From Cyanobacteria bacterium SZAS LIN-3 (GTDB lineage Bacteria; Cyanobacteriota; Vampirovibrionia; Obscuribacterales; Obscuribacteraceae): DNA of 64,000 bases. The notes beneath the pieces are model-generated. The model saw only the letters and a list, made by a program, of their open reading frames with translations. It did not search any database and had not been told where the DNA came from. The position numbers and the translations under genes are program-made. This document shows positions 1-8,906 of this stretch, in pieces (positions within the stretch are counted from its first letter, which is position 1; each line of letters opens with the position of its first letter). The DNA lies in the NCBI GenBank assembly GCA_018266215.1, contig JAFEAV010000016.1:1-64000 (forward strand), in the 5' to 3' direction.

Positions 1-258
1 CACTCGAATTTCGAGCTTGAGCTTGTCATTGTGCAGCAGCACATCGGTTACCAGCGCCTCTTTGAAATACTTACGGTCGACAGTCCAGCCGTCCTGCACC
101 CAGGCAAACTGCCCGTCCACCCAGACGCCAAAGTGATTGACCCGGCCTACGGTCTGGTTTTCCTGCCCCACGTGCGGATAATAAATGTCGCGAATGCGAT
201 ATTTGTCGTCAAAATTGATTAGAACGTTACCGTTGCCAACTGGCAAATCGCGAGGCAT
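1..258 (-). CDS. Glycoside hydrolase family 15 (glucoamylase-type) protein, N-terminal part only
   Basis: The 86 visible codons begin MPRDLPVGNGNVLINFDD and continue with RIRDIYYPHVGQENQTVGRVNHFGVWVDG. This is the usual N-terminus of bacterial GH15 proteins (glucoamylase, trehalase and dextranase types), whose beta-sandwich domain precedes an (alpha/alpha)6 catalytic barrel. The barrel lies beyond the left edge, so neither the substrate nor the catalytic glutamates can be checked. The start is the ATG at 258. An AGGAG sits 6 nt upstream of it, whereas the alternative ATG at 264 would abut the ribosome site. The expected role is hydrolysis of alpha-glucosidic bonds in storage or scavenged glucans. 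The gene is truncated by the window, not broken. Confidence 0.85.
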   Translation of the reverse strand, partial: MPRDLPVGNGNVLINFDDKYRIRDIYYPHVGQENQTVGRVNHFGVWVDGQFAWVQDGWTVDRKYFKEALVTDVLLHNDKLKLEIRV

Positions 259-369
259 ATGCATCTCCTATCAGGCCTGGCCAAGACTCACATATTTTAG
301 AAGTTGCGGCGCTCAGATGATCTATCCATCAAATATAGAATGGTTAATTCTTACAGGACAAACAATATC

Positions 370-693
370 GTGAACATACTCAGGACACTTTTTGCTCTCA
401 TCCTTTTGACAATGCTGACAGTGACAACCTGGGCCAGTTTGCAACAGAACATTTTGAAAATCCCGGCGCCGGTCACAGGCAACCCCTGGTTTATCGCCAC
501 GATGTTCGACGCCTACTTCGGCTTCACGACCTTTTATATCTGGGTCTTCTACAAAGAAAAATCGGCTCTGGCACGGGTTCTCTGGTTCCTGGCCATAATG
601 GCGCTTGGCAATATGGGTATGGCTTCATACGTGCTGCTCAAGCTGCGCCGGGCCAGTGACATGAAAAGCCTCTTGCTGCGCGCCCCGGACTGA
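370..693 (+). CDS. DUF1475 family small membrane protein
   Basis: A protein of about 107 residues with three likely membrane segments: NILRTLFALILLTMLTVTTW at the N-terminus, a middle segment around WFIATMFDAYFGFTTFYIWV, and a C-terminal one around VLWFLAIMALGNMGMASYVL. The phrases TTWASLQQNIL, FDAYFGFTTFYIWVFYKE and MALGNMGMA are characteristic of DUF1475, which is of unknown function. I prefer the GTG at 370 because it places the first membrane segment at the N-terminus as in the family and has an AGGA about 11 nt upstream. An in-frame ATG at 340 and a TTG at 304 are also open. It ends 12 bp before the opposing gene. Confidence 0.75.
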   Translation: MNILRTLFALILLTMLTVTTWASLQQNILKIPAPVTGNPWFIATMFDAYFGFTTFYIWVFYKEKSALARVLWFLAIMALGNMGMASYVLLKLRRASDMKSLLLRAPD

Positions 694-704
694 AACAGGA
701 CATA

Positions 705-2711
705 TCAGTACTGATAACCGAAGGGGCCGCCCCTGGTGTCGACAGCGCTATGTTGCTCGAAGGAGCTTATCGCTTGCTCGCTCTGAGCGTCGCGCTTTGC
801 CAGCGTGCCGTCGGGCAGGCGCACCATACTCGACTGACCGTCGGCGTTATTGCCGTAGTGCAGACCGAGCTCACGATTATCCTGAAGCCTGACCTGTTCA
901 TACAAGACAGGGCTCTGGCGCAGAAGATTGGCTCGGTTATCGCCGCCCACGCGGAACTCCTTGAACCCTTCCATCAACATCTCAGTGGGATTGTTGAAAT
1001 AATCGGAGATGGGCGGAACAGCCGCACGGTGCATCATCTCCTCATTGGAGATAATGTGCTCCCGTCCCGGCTCGGCCGGCTTGCCCTGCGCGTCAAGAGC
1101 ATTGCCGTGAGCGTCGGATCTGGTCCAGGTACGGCCGACAAAATTGTACTTATAAAGCTCGCCGTCCTTGCTTTTCAGAAGATGCGTACTGAAGTCCAGC
1201 TCGCCTTCGCGGTACTTCACCCAGCCAAGCTTTTCGCGAATAGCAGCCTCCAGCACCGGATCCTGGCCACGTACTTTCATATCGCTGTGATGCGCTATCT
1301 CATGGGTAGCCGTCTGCTCCAGGCTGCCGCGGCGCTGTCCGTCATCGCGCGGCATAGGATCATGATCTCTTGCCGTTACCGGCTTGGACTGACTTATCTC
1401 ATTATGCAGGAAGACATTGGGCACTTTGCCCTGGTACTCAAACAGGCCGCCAAAGCCAATGTTAACTGCATCCTTGTCCTTGACGAAATTGAATTTTACC
1501 CCTGTCTGACCATCAAGGCTCAATTGCCCCGGTTGTGATTTATTCAGGGCCAGCTCCATGGCGGTGAGTTCGTTCAATCTGGGCGCCCGGGCGACAATGC
1601 GATGATCGCCGCCATCGCTACGGAAGGTTACTTCTTCTCCGGCTTTGGCAAAAGAGATACCAAAAGTATTGGCCAGATCCAGCTGGCGTTTATCCGCCAT
1701 GGCATCGAGTTGCACCCGCGCTTCGCGCAAACCCTTGAGACCGGCCGGGACAGAGAGCACTTCGTTGACTTCGCCATTGGCCCGATAGCGAAATTTATAC
1801 TGACCCTTCTCACCAATAGTGGTGACACCATGTGAATCGGTAAAGCCATTACGCAGACGACTGCTGGCCTGGAGTCCGGCCGGCATCATGGAAGCGGCAC
1901 TGAAAACGGCCTGTCGTCCAGCGGCCATCAGGACTTTAGAAAGATCGAATTGTTCGCCCTGCTCCTGCTGCCGCCGGACCTCGGTTGTGCCGCCGGTGGC
2001 CAGACCAAAGACGCCGCCGGTGAGGGTTGTACTCCAGAAAGGACTGGACCGCAGTGAATTTTCGGTAGCACGATTGAGCCCACCGGCCATAGCCCCGCCA
2101 ATGGCAAAGGCACCAATATCGGTGGCAAGAGCGCCACGATCAAGTGCGGTCATGAGCATCTTATTACCGCCCTGCTGCAAGCTGAAAGCACCACTCTGAG
2201 CGTCGGTCCAGGTAGTGCGATTGAGACCGGTATCGAGGACGCGAGAGCCCACTCCCAGGGTCACGGCCTGACCGGCAATGCCAAAATCGCGCGCCGCGGC
2301 AAAGGCGTTTATGCCGCGCAGTGCCGTACCCTTAACGGCGCCAAGACCCATATCAGTAACAGCCTGGACAAATGAATCGCCCACTTTAACTTGATCGAGG
2401 GCATAGAGCGCGACTGTGCCAGCCACTCCCACCCGCCCTTTAAAAAACATGGCCCCGGTCTTTACCGCTTCGGCTACATTGCGCTCCAGCGTATGATTCG
2501 AAATGACTGTCCCCAGAGCGACATCAAGATAGCTCTTCGGCTGCTCGGCGGCAGGCTTGTCGGCGGCAGCCTGAGCGCCCCCGCTGGCCGAAACCAGCCG
2601 CAGGGTGTGAGCCTCAGCCTGCAAACTATCCTTCGCCGGCGTCCTTGACTGAGCACCCTGGCCGGAGGCCAGAGCGTTCACGTCATGGAGAGCCGATTCA
2701 TCAAAGGGCAT
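705..2711 (-). CDS. Large protein with Gly/Ala-rich hydrophobic N-terminal half and C-terminal zincin-like metallopeptidase domain
   Basis: A 668-residue protein with no classical signal peptide. Residues about 60-290 are rich in Gly, Ala and hydrophobics (for example VGVAGTVALYALDQV and IGAFAIGGAMAGG). The C-terminal part has ATHEIAHH (His470-Glu471-x-x-His474), a zinc-binding HExxH. About 105 residues later comes NNPTEMLMEGFKEF, whose glutamates (577 or 581) could be the third ligand. Spacing and context resemble the anthrax lethal-factor-like zincin fold. The substrate is unknown. It starts 2 nt after the stop of a small secreted-protein gene, so the two are probably co-transcribed. The layout (hydrophobic module plus enzyme) recalls the LOG-domain protein at 29072-30667. 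A secreted effector or an envelope-maintenance peptidase are both possible. Confidence 0.65.
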   Translation of the reverse strand: MPFDESALHDVNALASGQGAQSRTPAKDSLQAEAHTLRLVSASGGAQAAADKPAAEQPKSYLDVALGTVISNHTLERNVAEAVKTGAMFFKGRVGVAGTVALYALDQVKVGDSFVQAVTDMGLGAVKGTALRGINAFAAARDFGIAGQAVTLGVGSRVLDTGLNRTTWTDAQSGAFSLQQGGNKMLMTALDRGALATDIGAFAIGGAMAGGLNRATENSLRSSPFWSTTLTGGVFGLATGGTTEVRRQQEQGEQFDLSKVLMAAGRQAVFSAASMMPAGLQASSRLRNGFTDSHGVTTIGEKGQYKFRYRANGEVNEVLSVPAGLKGLREARVQLDAMADKRQLDLANTFGISFAKAGEEVTFRSDGGDHRIVARAPRLNELTAMELALNKSQPGQLSLDGQTGVKFNFVKDKDAVNIGFGGLFEYQGKVPNVFLHNEISQSKPVTARDHDPMPRDDGQRRGSLEQTATHEIAHHSDMKVRGQDPVLEAAIREKLGWVKYREGELDFSTHLLKSKDGELYKYNFVGRTWTRSDAHGNALDAQGKPAEPGREHIISNEEMMHRAAVPPISDYFNNPTEMLMEGFKEFRVGGDNRANLLRQSPVLYEQVRLQDNRELGLHYGNNADGQSSMVRLPDGTLAKRDAQSEQAISSFEQHSAVDTRGGPFGYQY

Positions 2712-2713
2712 GA

Positions 2714-3394
2714 CTATTTCTTCAGCCCCTTCAAGATGTCCTGAATATCAGGATTCTTGAGCAGGGCACTGGGATCGCCGCCGGGGATTTTATCCTTAAA
2801 ACCTTCGGGGATCTGGCCACCAAACTTGTTTTGCAGCTTCTGAATCAGGGCGGCTGTGTCGGTATTGCCGGGCGGCGTGCCCATCGAACCCCCGAGGGGA
2901 GCCACCGCGGCGGAGGCGGCAACCGGCGGAGCTGCCCTCTGCACCTTGAGAATGGCGCTGCGTTTAAACTGATCATCCAGGGAAGAATTGAGGGAAGCCA
3001 CACGCTTGGCGACATTTTCCTCGCTCTCCCCACCTTTGGCCGACTGTTCAAGGGCATCGAAGGCCATCATGTAGGTGCTGATGCCTATCCCCTGGTTTTT
3101 AGCTTCCATAATGCGGCCAAGCAATGCCCGGCGCTTGTCCTCGCCGGCACCGGCCTCGACTTTCAAGTCAGCGAGATTAATCGCAGCGGCCGCCGGCGCA
3201 GCAGCCGGGGCCGGCATGGATGCGGGTGCTCCCAGGGTGGCCGGAGCACCGTTGATGGCGGACGGCAGTGGGGGCGGGGGCAAGCGACCGTCACCCTGAG
3301 CCAGCGCCGCCGACGAAGTCAGCGAAGCCACAAGCATCAGACCAGAGCACAGGGCCGCTGGAGTCTCCTTGACCGGTTTAAAAAGCCTGGACAT
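2714..3394 (-). CDS. Secreted Pro/Ala-rich protein of unknown function
   Basis: About 226 residues. A cleavable signal peptide is visible (basic N-terminus, then CSGLMLVASLTSSAALAQ). A Pro/Ala-rich linker follows (LPPPPLPSAINGAP), then a helical region with KRRALLGRIMEAKNQGIGIS and a Gly/Pro-rich tail. I recognise no domain. The ATG at 3394 has AGGAG 6 nt upstream; the ATG at 3400 directly abuts that site and is unlikely. It is the first gene of a unit with the zincin-like gene, separated by 2 nt, which suggests a shared envelope or extracellular role. It is divergent from the esterase at 3508. Confidence 0.7.
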   Translation of the reverse strand: MSRLFKPVKETPAALCSGLMLVASLTSSAALAQGDGRLPPPPLPSAINGAPATLGAPASMPAPAAAPAAAAINLADLKVEAGAGEDKRRALLGRIMEAKNQGIGISTYMMAFDALEQSAKGGESEENVAKRVASLNSSLDDQFKRSAILKVQRAAPPVAASAAVAPLGGSMGTPPGNTDTAALIQKLQNKFGGQIPEGFKDKIPGGDPSALLKNPDIQDILKGLKK

Positions 3395-3423
3395 TGCCAT
3401 CTCCTCAAAAAAATCGAGATTAA

Positions 3424-3435
3424 ATACGCGCGTAT
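3424..3435. promoter_or_regulatory. 12-bp perfect palindrome in a divergent promoter region
   Basis: ATACGCGCGTAT is self-complementary and lies in the 113-bp gap between two divergent genes for secreted proteins (starts at 3394 and 3508). It could be an operator acting on both. A 12-bp alternating palindrome may also arise by chance, so support is weak. Confidence 0.3.
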
Positions 3436-3507
3436 GTATTCAATCTCTCTACTAAGTCTCAAATTAGATATTCCCATTCGAGCTTTTAACATGCAAAACT
3501 AGTCAAA

Positions 3508-4773
3508 GTGAGCCGGGAGAATTCATTGAAAGCCCACGCCGTCACGTTTGCGCTATTAATTTCACCGCTTGTCATCCTCGGGCCCGCGGTCGGCGCCTCG
3601 GCACAGGGACAGACCCAGTGGGAATTTGTCCCCGGATCGAGACAGGCCAGGCCGGTGACGGCCAGACCGGCCCAGACCGCCCCCGCCGGGACATATTATC
3701 GGCCGGCCACAAGCGGCGGCATGCAGCTGCGCCGGGCTCCCGTATACCCTCAGGGTGGCTACATTCAGCCGACCTATCAGCGACCGGGCTACCCACAACC
3801 ATCCGGCGTGCAGCAGAGCACAGCTCAGCAAAGCGGCAGCCGACAGACCACGGCAAGCAGTCAGGCGGCGACACCGGCCGCAGCCCGCGGCAAATCCTAT
3901 GACTACGCCGATACAGTCTCGGTAGACGGCGTCAATCGCAGCTATCGGGTGCACATACCGGCTTGCTATGACCGCTCGCGGGCCACTCCGGTCGTGCTCG
4001 CCTTTCACGGCCTGGGTATGAACGCCGTCGCCATGCTGGGCATGTCGGGATTTAACGGACTGTCCGAACGCAAAAATTTTATAGTCGTCTACGGCGAAGG
4101 CCTGAACAATCGCTGGAACGAAGGCACAGGCGGGGTTGACGACATCGGCTATGTGAGCGAAGTGCTGAAAAAACTTGGCCGGGCAGTCAACATTGATCAA
4201 AGACGCATCTACGCCTGTGGTATCTCCAATGGTGGCTTCTTCGCCCAGCGCGTCGGCTGCGCCCTGGCCGACAAGATCGCGGCAGTAGGCGTAGTTTCCT
4301 CTTCTATGATGGCCTCATCGGCGAGCATGGGGAGCAGCAATCGCATGCCGATAGTATTTTTCCTCGGCACCGAGGATCCACTTCTCCCCTGGGGCGACGG
4401 TCGCAACAAAGCCCTGGGCAAACTGGGCGAAACACTTGGCTTAAGCGGATTGGGCAGCATCGACAGTCCCCTTGCACGGGTCGGCGGCTTGATGTCCGTA
4501 CCGGAGATGATCAACTTCTGGACCGGTGTAAACGGCTGCGGCGGCAGCCCGAGCGTGACCCAGTTGCCCAACACCAACGCCAAAGACGGTACCACGGTAA
4601 AAAAAGAAACCTACGGCTCCGGCGATGTCACCCTTTATGTCATCGAAGGCGGCGGCCACACCTGGCCCGGCATGCTGGAAGTAAGCGCCTTCACCGACAT
4701 CTGCGGCACCACCAGTCAGGACATCGACGCCAGCGAACTCATGTGGGAATTTTTTCAGCGCCATTCTCGCTGA
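3508..4773 (+). CDS. Secreted polyhydroxybutyrate depolymerase / feruloyl-esterase-type alpha/beta hydrolase
   Basis: 421 residues: a signal peptide (TFALLISPLVILGPAVGASAQ), a Gln/Pro/Thr-rich linker to about residue 130, then an alpha/beta-hydrolase domain. The core begins VDGVNRSYRVHIPACYD with AFHGLGMN as oxyanion region. The nucleophile elbow is CGISNGG (Ser about 239), the acid is probably Asp in GTEDPLLPW, and the histidine is in GGGHTWPG. The final GGGHTWPG and the family pattern match the LpqC/poly(3-hydroxybutyrate) depolymerase group, which cleaves extracellular polyesters or feruloyl esters. The start is a GTG with weak ribosome-site support. Its 3' end overlaps the convergent DUF2339 gene by 35 bp. 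Confidence 0.8.
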   Translation: MSRENSLKAHAVTFALLISPLVILGPAVGASAQGQTQWEFVPGSRQARPVTARPAQTAPAGTYYRPATSGGMQLRRAPVYPQGGYIQPTYQRPGYPQPSGVQQSTAQQSGSRQTTASSQAATPAAARGKSYDYADTVSVDGVNRSYRVHIPACYDRSRATPVVLAFHGLGMNAVAMLGMSGFNGLSERKNFIVVYGEGLNNRWNEGTGGVDDIGYVSEVLKKLGRAVNIDQRRIYACGISNGGFFAQRVGCALADKIAAVGVVSSSMMASSASMGSSNRMPIVFFLGTEDPLLPWGDGRNKALGKLGETLGLSGLGSIDSPLARVGGLMSVPEMINFWTGVNGCGGSPSVTQLPNTNAKDGTTVKKETYGSGDVTLYVIEGGGHTWPGMLEVSAFTDICGTTSQDIDASELMWEFFQRHSR

Positions 4774-7288
4774 AGTCGAATTTGCGCGCAAACAGTGTGT
4801 AAGCATAGGCCGAAACCAGCAGCACGACGCCGGCGACAATGAAGGCGAAGATGCGATAGATTGTCTCGGTACCGGCCAGGTCGACGAAGAATAAACGCAC
4901 TACCAGGGTGGCAAAGACAAAGAGACCGGCCAGACGCACCTGCTTTTCGCGCAACAGGAAGCCTACGGTGAGCATACTGAAGCCCTCCATCGCCCAGGCA
5001 CAGGAGATCCAGGTGCGCTGCAATTTTTGACCGAAAAACATCGTCAGCATCAATGCACCGGCATAACTGTAGAGGTGTCTGATGGAAGATTCGCCCGCCT
5101 CCAGTCCAAATTTTTCGCCCCCCATATAGAGGCCCCAGGCCGCATAGAAACAGCAAACCACAGGTATGACGAACCACCAGTCCGGAGTGTTTGAAGCGGT
5201 AGCGATGGCAGCAAAAATAAAGGCAAAGGGCGTGATCATGCGCAGAGCCTGATCCTTCAGACCGATGCCCAGCGCCAGAGCGGAAACAGCCTGGACAGCC
5301 CAGTAGATAGCCAGTTTATCGCCGGACCAGGAAGCGCCGACGGGGAGCAAACCGACAAATAAGTATGCGAATACAAATTGCAGATGGAAAGCAAGCAGGG
5401 ATGCCGACTGACTGAAACGCGGGGCATAGTGCCGCATAACAAAAGCCGAGGCCAGCATAAAAAGGACGGCATCGATAGAATTGGTCCATTGAAAATGCCA
5501 GTCGGAGACGGCCGGCAAGCCGACAACGAGAAACAAGAAAATCGTCAGGCCTTGCATGTAAGGGCTCCTGAGCACCACCGCCATAGCGAGAACCGCCGCT
5601 GCAATCAAGCTCCAACCGGCCAATAGAGTAGGCGTACGGAACGTCTCTGGCATCAGACCGATACCGTCGAAGGGCACCGACACAAGCGCTGCAGGCAGGC
5701 ACCAGGCCAGGGCCAGACCCATATTCCAGAAACTGAAAAAGGCAAAATTGCGTTCACCGTCGGAGGCGTTTGCAAGCATAGCTTTGTGCTTCTGAGCACA
5801 GGCGGCAACAGCCAGGGCGGCCACGGCACAGAGTCCGGACAGCAGGCTGAATGGAGTCGTTTGACCAAAAATCGCGATTGTGTCGGGCAGGGCCAGGCGA
5901 ACGAAATTGCCCAGCAGCACTACAACACCAAGGGCAATGGCAAACCAGCGGAAGGATCTGATCTTGTATGCCAGTCCGCACCACGCCAGCAAAGCCACTT
6001 CAAAAGCCAGATACGGCCAGGACATGCGACCGACATGAGCGCCGGCAAAATAACAGCTGCCTGTGGTCAGGGCAAACAGAGAATTTATCGTGGCACAGGC
6101 TTCATTGCCGCTGCGACGCACCAGGACGGCCAGGGCAAAAAACCAGGCGGCCAGCAGGAGATTGTAAATACTGGCACCGGTGCCGAAATAATCATAGGCA
6201 CGCGAGAAGAAAAAGGTTGAGAAGGCCGCGGCATTGACGATAGTTGCAACAGTCAGCAAGCGTCTCTCAATTCCCTCTCTGGCGACGCCGAGGATGGGCA
6301 CCAGGCCGAAGCCAATCAAGCCAGGAGCCAGAACAAGACAGATCTTGCGGAAGGCCGTCTCCGGTAGTTCATAGGGGGCCCAACCGGCCGCTGTATGCAG
6401 GGTAACGTTCAAGGATCCGTTGGCCAGAAATGCAGCATAAGAAGCAAAAACACTGTAGAAGAAGAGGTGATACCACTTCTGTCGCACAGTAAGAAAAACA
6501 GAAAGAGCTACAAGCAGGGCGGCGGCAATGGTCGAAAAGCCTGTCAGGTGGCTCATAGTCAGAGTCAAGAATCCCAGAGTAACGGCACAGATAGCCATCA
6601 CCTGGGAGCGCTTACCGACGGCGTGCGCCACCGCCAATCCGGAGACACCAAGCAATAAAATCAAGTCAGTGAGCGGGTCCTGTATCAGCTTGACCGACTC
6701 CACATGGTACATGGCGTAGGTGGTGAAGTACCCCAGGGCCCAGGCGCCCCCTTCCAGCAAACGAGCATACCAGGGCATATCATCGCGTTTTTCCATGTAC
6801 TCCCCGGCCGCCATCAGCAAGGAAGAAACAATAAAACCAGTGGCAATCTTGGCCGCCGGACCGAAATTTTTAAAGGAATAGACAATCAAAAGGGCCACAC
6901 CGACCACAAGAAAGCCTATGCCAAGCTTACTGAGCCAGTAAAGGCCGATACGCTGCTCCAGAGAATCGCCCCTGTCCGACTTAACGGTATTATCTTCTTG
7001 CGCCTGCTCATGCATGGAAACCTTCGGGGCCCCCGGCGAATAAATCGGCCAGGGATCGAAAGTCTTTTCAGGCTGAGGCATGGGTTCAGGCACAGGCTCA
7101 GGCTCCACAGGCACAGGATCAGTTGCAGGTGCCGGTGCCTGATCTTCGCCCCCCGCGCCCCGGTAAAGACGCTCTAAATCACTAATACGTGTCTCCAGGC
7201 CGTCGACTCGCTCGACCAGGACCTTCATATCCGGAATTTCGTTGTTATTCATGACGTAGACCGCTGCCTGAGTTAGCTGATTACTCAT
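4739..7288 (-). CDS. DUF2339 polytopic membrane protein
   Basis: About 849 residues. A short coiled coil (VERVDGLETRISDLERLYRG) and a Pro/Glu-rich linker come first. A very hydrophobic body of more than 20 predicted membrane segments follows. The first core block, LEQRIGLYWLSKLGIGFLV followed by a long run of helices and RLLEGGAWALGYFTTYAMYH, is the DUF2339 signature. Function is unknown in the family; a transport or envelope role is guessed from topology only. The start is uncertain: ATGs lie at 7288, 7252 and 7228, none with a clear ribosome site. It is divergent from the histidine kinase at 7398, and its 3' end overlaps the esterase by 35 bp. Confidence 0.8.
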   Translation of the reverse strand: MSNQLTQAAVYVMNNNEIPDMKVLVERVDGLETRISDLERLYRGAGGEDQAPAPATDPVPVEPEPVPEPMPQPEKTFDPWPIYSPGAPKVSMHEQAQEDNTVKSDRGDSLEQRIGLYWLSKLGIGFLVVGVALLIVYSFKNFGPAAKIATGFIVSSLLMAAGEYMEKRDDMPWYARLLEGGAWALGYFTTYAMYHVESVKLIQDPLTDLILLLGVSGLAVAHAVGKRSQVMAICAVTLGFLTLTMSHLTGFSTIAAALLVALSVFLTVRQKWYHLFFYSVFASYAAFLANGSLNVTLHTAAGWAPYELPETAFRKICLVLAPGLIGFGLVPILGVAREGIERRLLTVATIVNAAAFSTFFFSRAYDYFGTGASIYNLLLAAWFFALAVLVRRSGNEACATINSLFALTTGSCYFAGAHVGRMSWPYLAFEVALLAWCGLAYKIRSFRWFAIALGVVVLLGNFVRLALPDTIAIFGQTTPFSLLSGLCAVAALAVAACAQKHKAMLANASDGERNFAFFSFWNMGLALAWCLPAALVSVPFDGIGLMPETFRTPTLLAGWSLIAAAVLAMAVVLRSPYMQGLTIFLFLVVGLPAVSDWHFQWTNSIDAVLFMLASAFVMRHYAPRFSQSASLLAFHLQFVFAYLFVGLLPVGASWSGDKLAIYWAVQAVSALALGIGLKDQALRMITPFAFIFAAIATASNTPDWWFVIPVVCCFYAAWGLYMGGEKFGLEAGESSIRHLYSYAGALMLTMFFGQKLQRTWISCAWAMEGFSMLTVGFLLREKQVRLAGLFVFATLVVRLFFVDLAGTETIYRIFAFIVAGVVLLVSAYAYTLFARKFDFSENGAEKIPT

Positions 7289-7397
7289 CAAACATATCGG
7301 TCCGGAAGGCCGGGTCGTGCAAAGACAACACAGTTCATCAACTGTCACGGAAGTCGATTTCAGTCTAAACTATTGGCACGCCAGTCGCGAGGAAGGC

Positions 7398-8906
7398 ATG
7401 CCGTTCAAATTAACCATCGCCAAAAAAGGATTGATCCTGATTTCGGTGCCTCTGGTGTTTGAGCTGGTCTTTGTCCTCAGCCTGGGCATACTGCTGGACC
7501 AGTCGCACAAAGCCGGCCTGGAGCTGACCCGCTCCCGGGCATTTGTATCGGGCGTGAGCGATCTGACCAAGGATTTTCTCGACCTGGGCATCGCACTGGC
7601 CGCCTATCGCTCGACCAGAGGGCAGCGCTTTGTCGAACAGTACGACGCCATTTACAGCAAGCTGCCGGCCAAGTTTGACGCCCTGGAAAAAGCCAACGCC
7701 GATCGCCCCGAACGCCTCAAGCATCTGGCCAAACTGAGACAGACCGGCCGCGACCTGACCGAATTGACCCAGGCTTTCCGCCGCCCCTCGGACTCAGCTA
7801 TGGTCTACCTGCTTGATCCCATGGCCTATCGCCAGAAAGTCTCGAATGCCTACGGCGCCTTCATGGACGAATCAAAACAAATAGGCATAGAAGAAACACA
7901 ATTGCAGGAGAACAACCCGGGCGGCGAGTCAAAGCTGCGCAACGCGCTGCTCCTTTTCATCTGGGGCGGGGTGGTTGTTAGCATTGTCATCACAGTAATA
8001 CTGGCGCGCTTCTTTGCCCTGGGCATCACCCAGAGATTGACTACGCTGATAGACAATTACCGGCGCTTCAGTCAGAAAAGGAGCCTGCTTGCCCCCGTCG
8101 GCGGGGAAGATGAGATTGCCGATCTGGACCAGAATTTTCACATCATGGCTCAAAAGTTGACCCAGGCGGAGGAGCGCAAAAAGCTCTACACCCAGATGAT
8201 CAGCCACGATCTGCGCGCGCCCCTGGCGGCAATACAGGGCACACTGGCGGTGGCAATCAAAGGCATCTACGGCGAATTAAACGAAAAAGGCAAAAAACGA
8301 ATCGGTGCGGCGGAAAAAGACAGCGACCGCCTGATCAATTTGATCAACGAGATGCTCGATATCGACAGCATGGAAGATGGGCATCTGGAGCCGGATAAAG
8401 AAGACTGTTACTTAAACGATATTCTCACCGGCGCCATCGATTCGGTCCACAGCCTGGCCGAAGCGAAGCAGATAACCATTGAAAGCAAAACGCACTTTGC
8501 CGGCACCGACAACTTCAAACCCCGCGATCCATCGGATTCTTCGGAAGAGGTCGGACCGCCGCTGAGCGTCGACAGAGAAAGATTGAGACGAGTAATAATA
8601 AATCTGCTGCACAATTCAATCAAATTTTCACCGACGGGAGAAACAATTGAAATAAGCTCAACAGTCAGTGCTGATGTGCTTAAAGTGATGATCAAAGATC
8701 GCGGACCGGGGATAAAAGCGGAGGAAGCCCGCAAATTATTCCAGCCGTTTCGCCAGGGTGAATCGAGCAAAAGCATTGACGAAGCCGGATCGGGATTGGG
8801 CCTGGCCATTTGCAAAGCAATCGTAGAAGCGCATGGCGGTGAAATTGCGGTGGAAAGCAAAATCGGTCATGGCTCAATCTTCTGGTTTAGTGTACCCATT
8901 GCATAA
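7398..8906 (+). CDS. Membrane sensor histidine kinase (TM-sensor-TM-HAMP-HisKA-HATPase)
   Basis: 502 residues. TM1 covers about 11-33, an extracytoplasmic helical sensor of about 150 residues follows, TM2 is near 185-210 (LLLFIWGGVVVSIVITVILA), then HAMP. The phospho-acceptor box is MISHDLRAPLAAIQG (His about 270). The ATPase domain shows the N-box NLLHNSIKF, G1 DRGPGIK and G2 GSGLGLAICKAIVEAHGG, all intact, so it should be active. The ATG at 7398 is preceded by GAGGAAGG; the longer frame from 7317 (a GTG) lacks this. Its probable partner is the OmpR-type regulator at 10235, on the same strand but beyond an opposed TPR gene. It overlaps that TPR gene by 20 bp at the 3' end. Confidence 0.88.
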   Translation: MPFKLTIAKKGLILISVPLVFELVFVLSLGILLDQSHKAGLELTRSRAFVSGVSDLTKDFLDLGIALAAYRSTRGQRFVEQYDAIYSKLPAKFDALEKANADRPERLKHLAKLRQTGRDLTELTQAFRRPSDSAMVYLLDPMAYRQKVSNAYGAFMDESKQIGIEETQLQENNPGGESKLRNALLLFIWGGVVVSIVITVILARFFALGITQRLTTLIDNYRRFSQKRSLLAPVGGEDEIADLDQNFHIMAQKLTQAEERKKLYTQMISHDLRAPLAAIQGTLAVAIKGIYGELNEKGKKRIGAAEKDSDRLINLINEMLDIDSMEDGHLEPDKEDCYLNDILTGAIDSVHSLAEAKQITIESKTHFAGTDNFKPRDPSDSSEEVGPPLSVDRERLRRVIINLLHNSIKFSPTGETIEISSTVSADVLKVMIKDRGPGIKAEEARKLFQPFRQGESSKSIDEAGSGLGLAICKAIVEAHGGEIAVESKIGHGSIFWFSVPIA

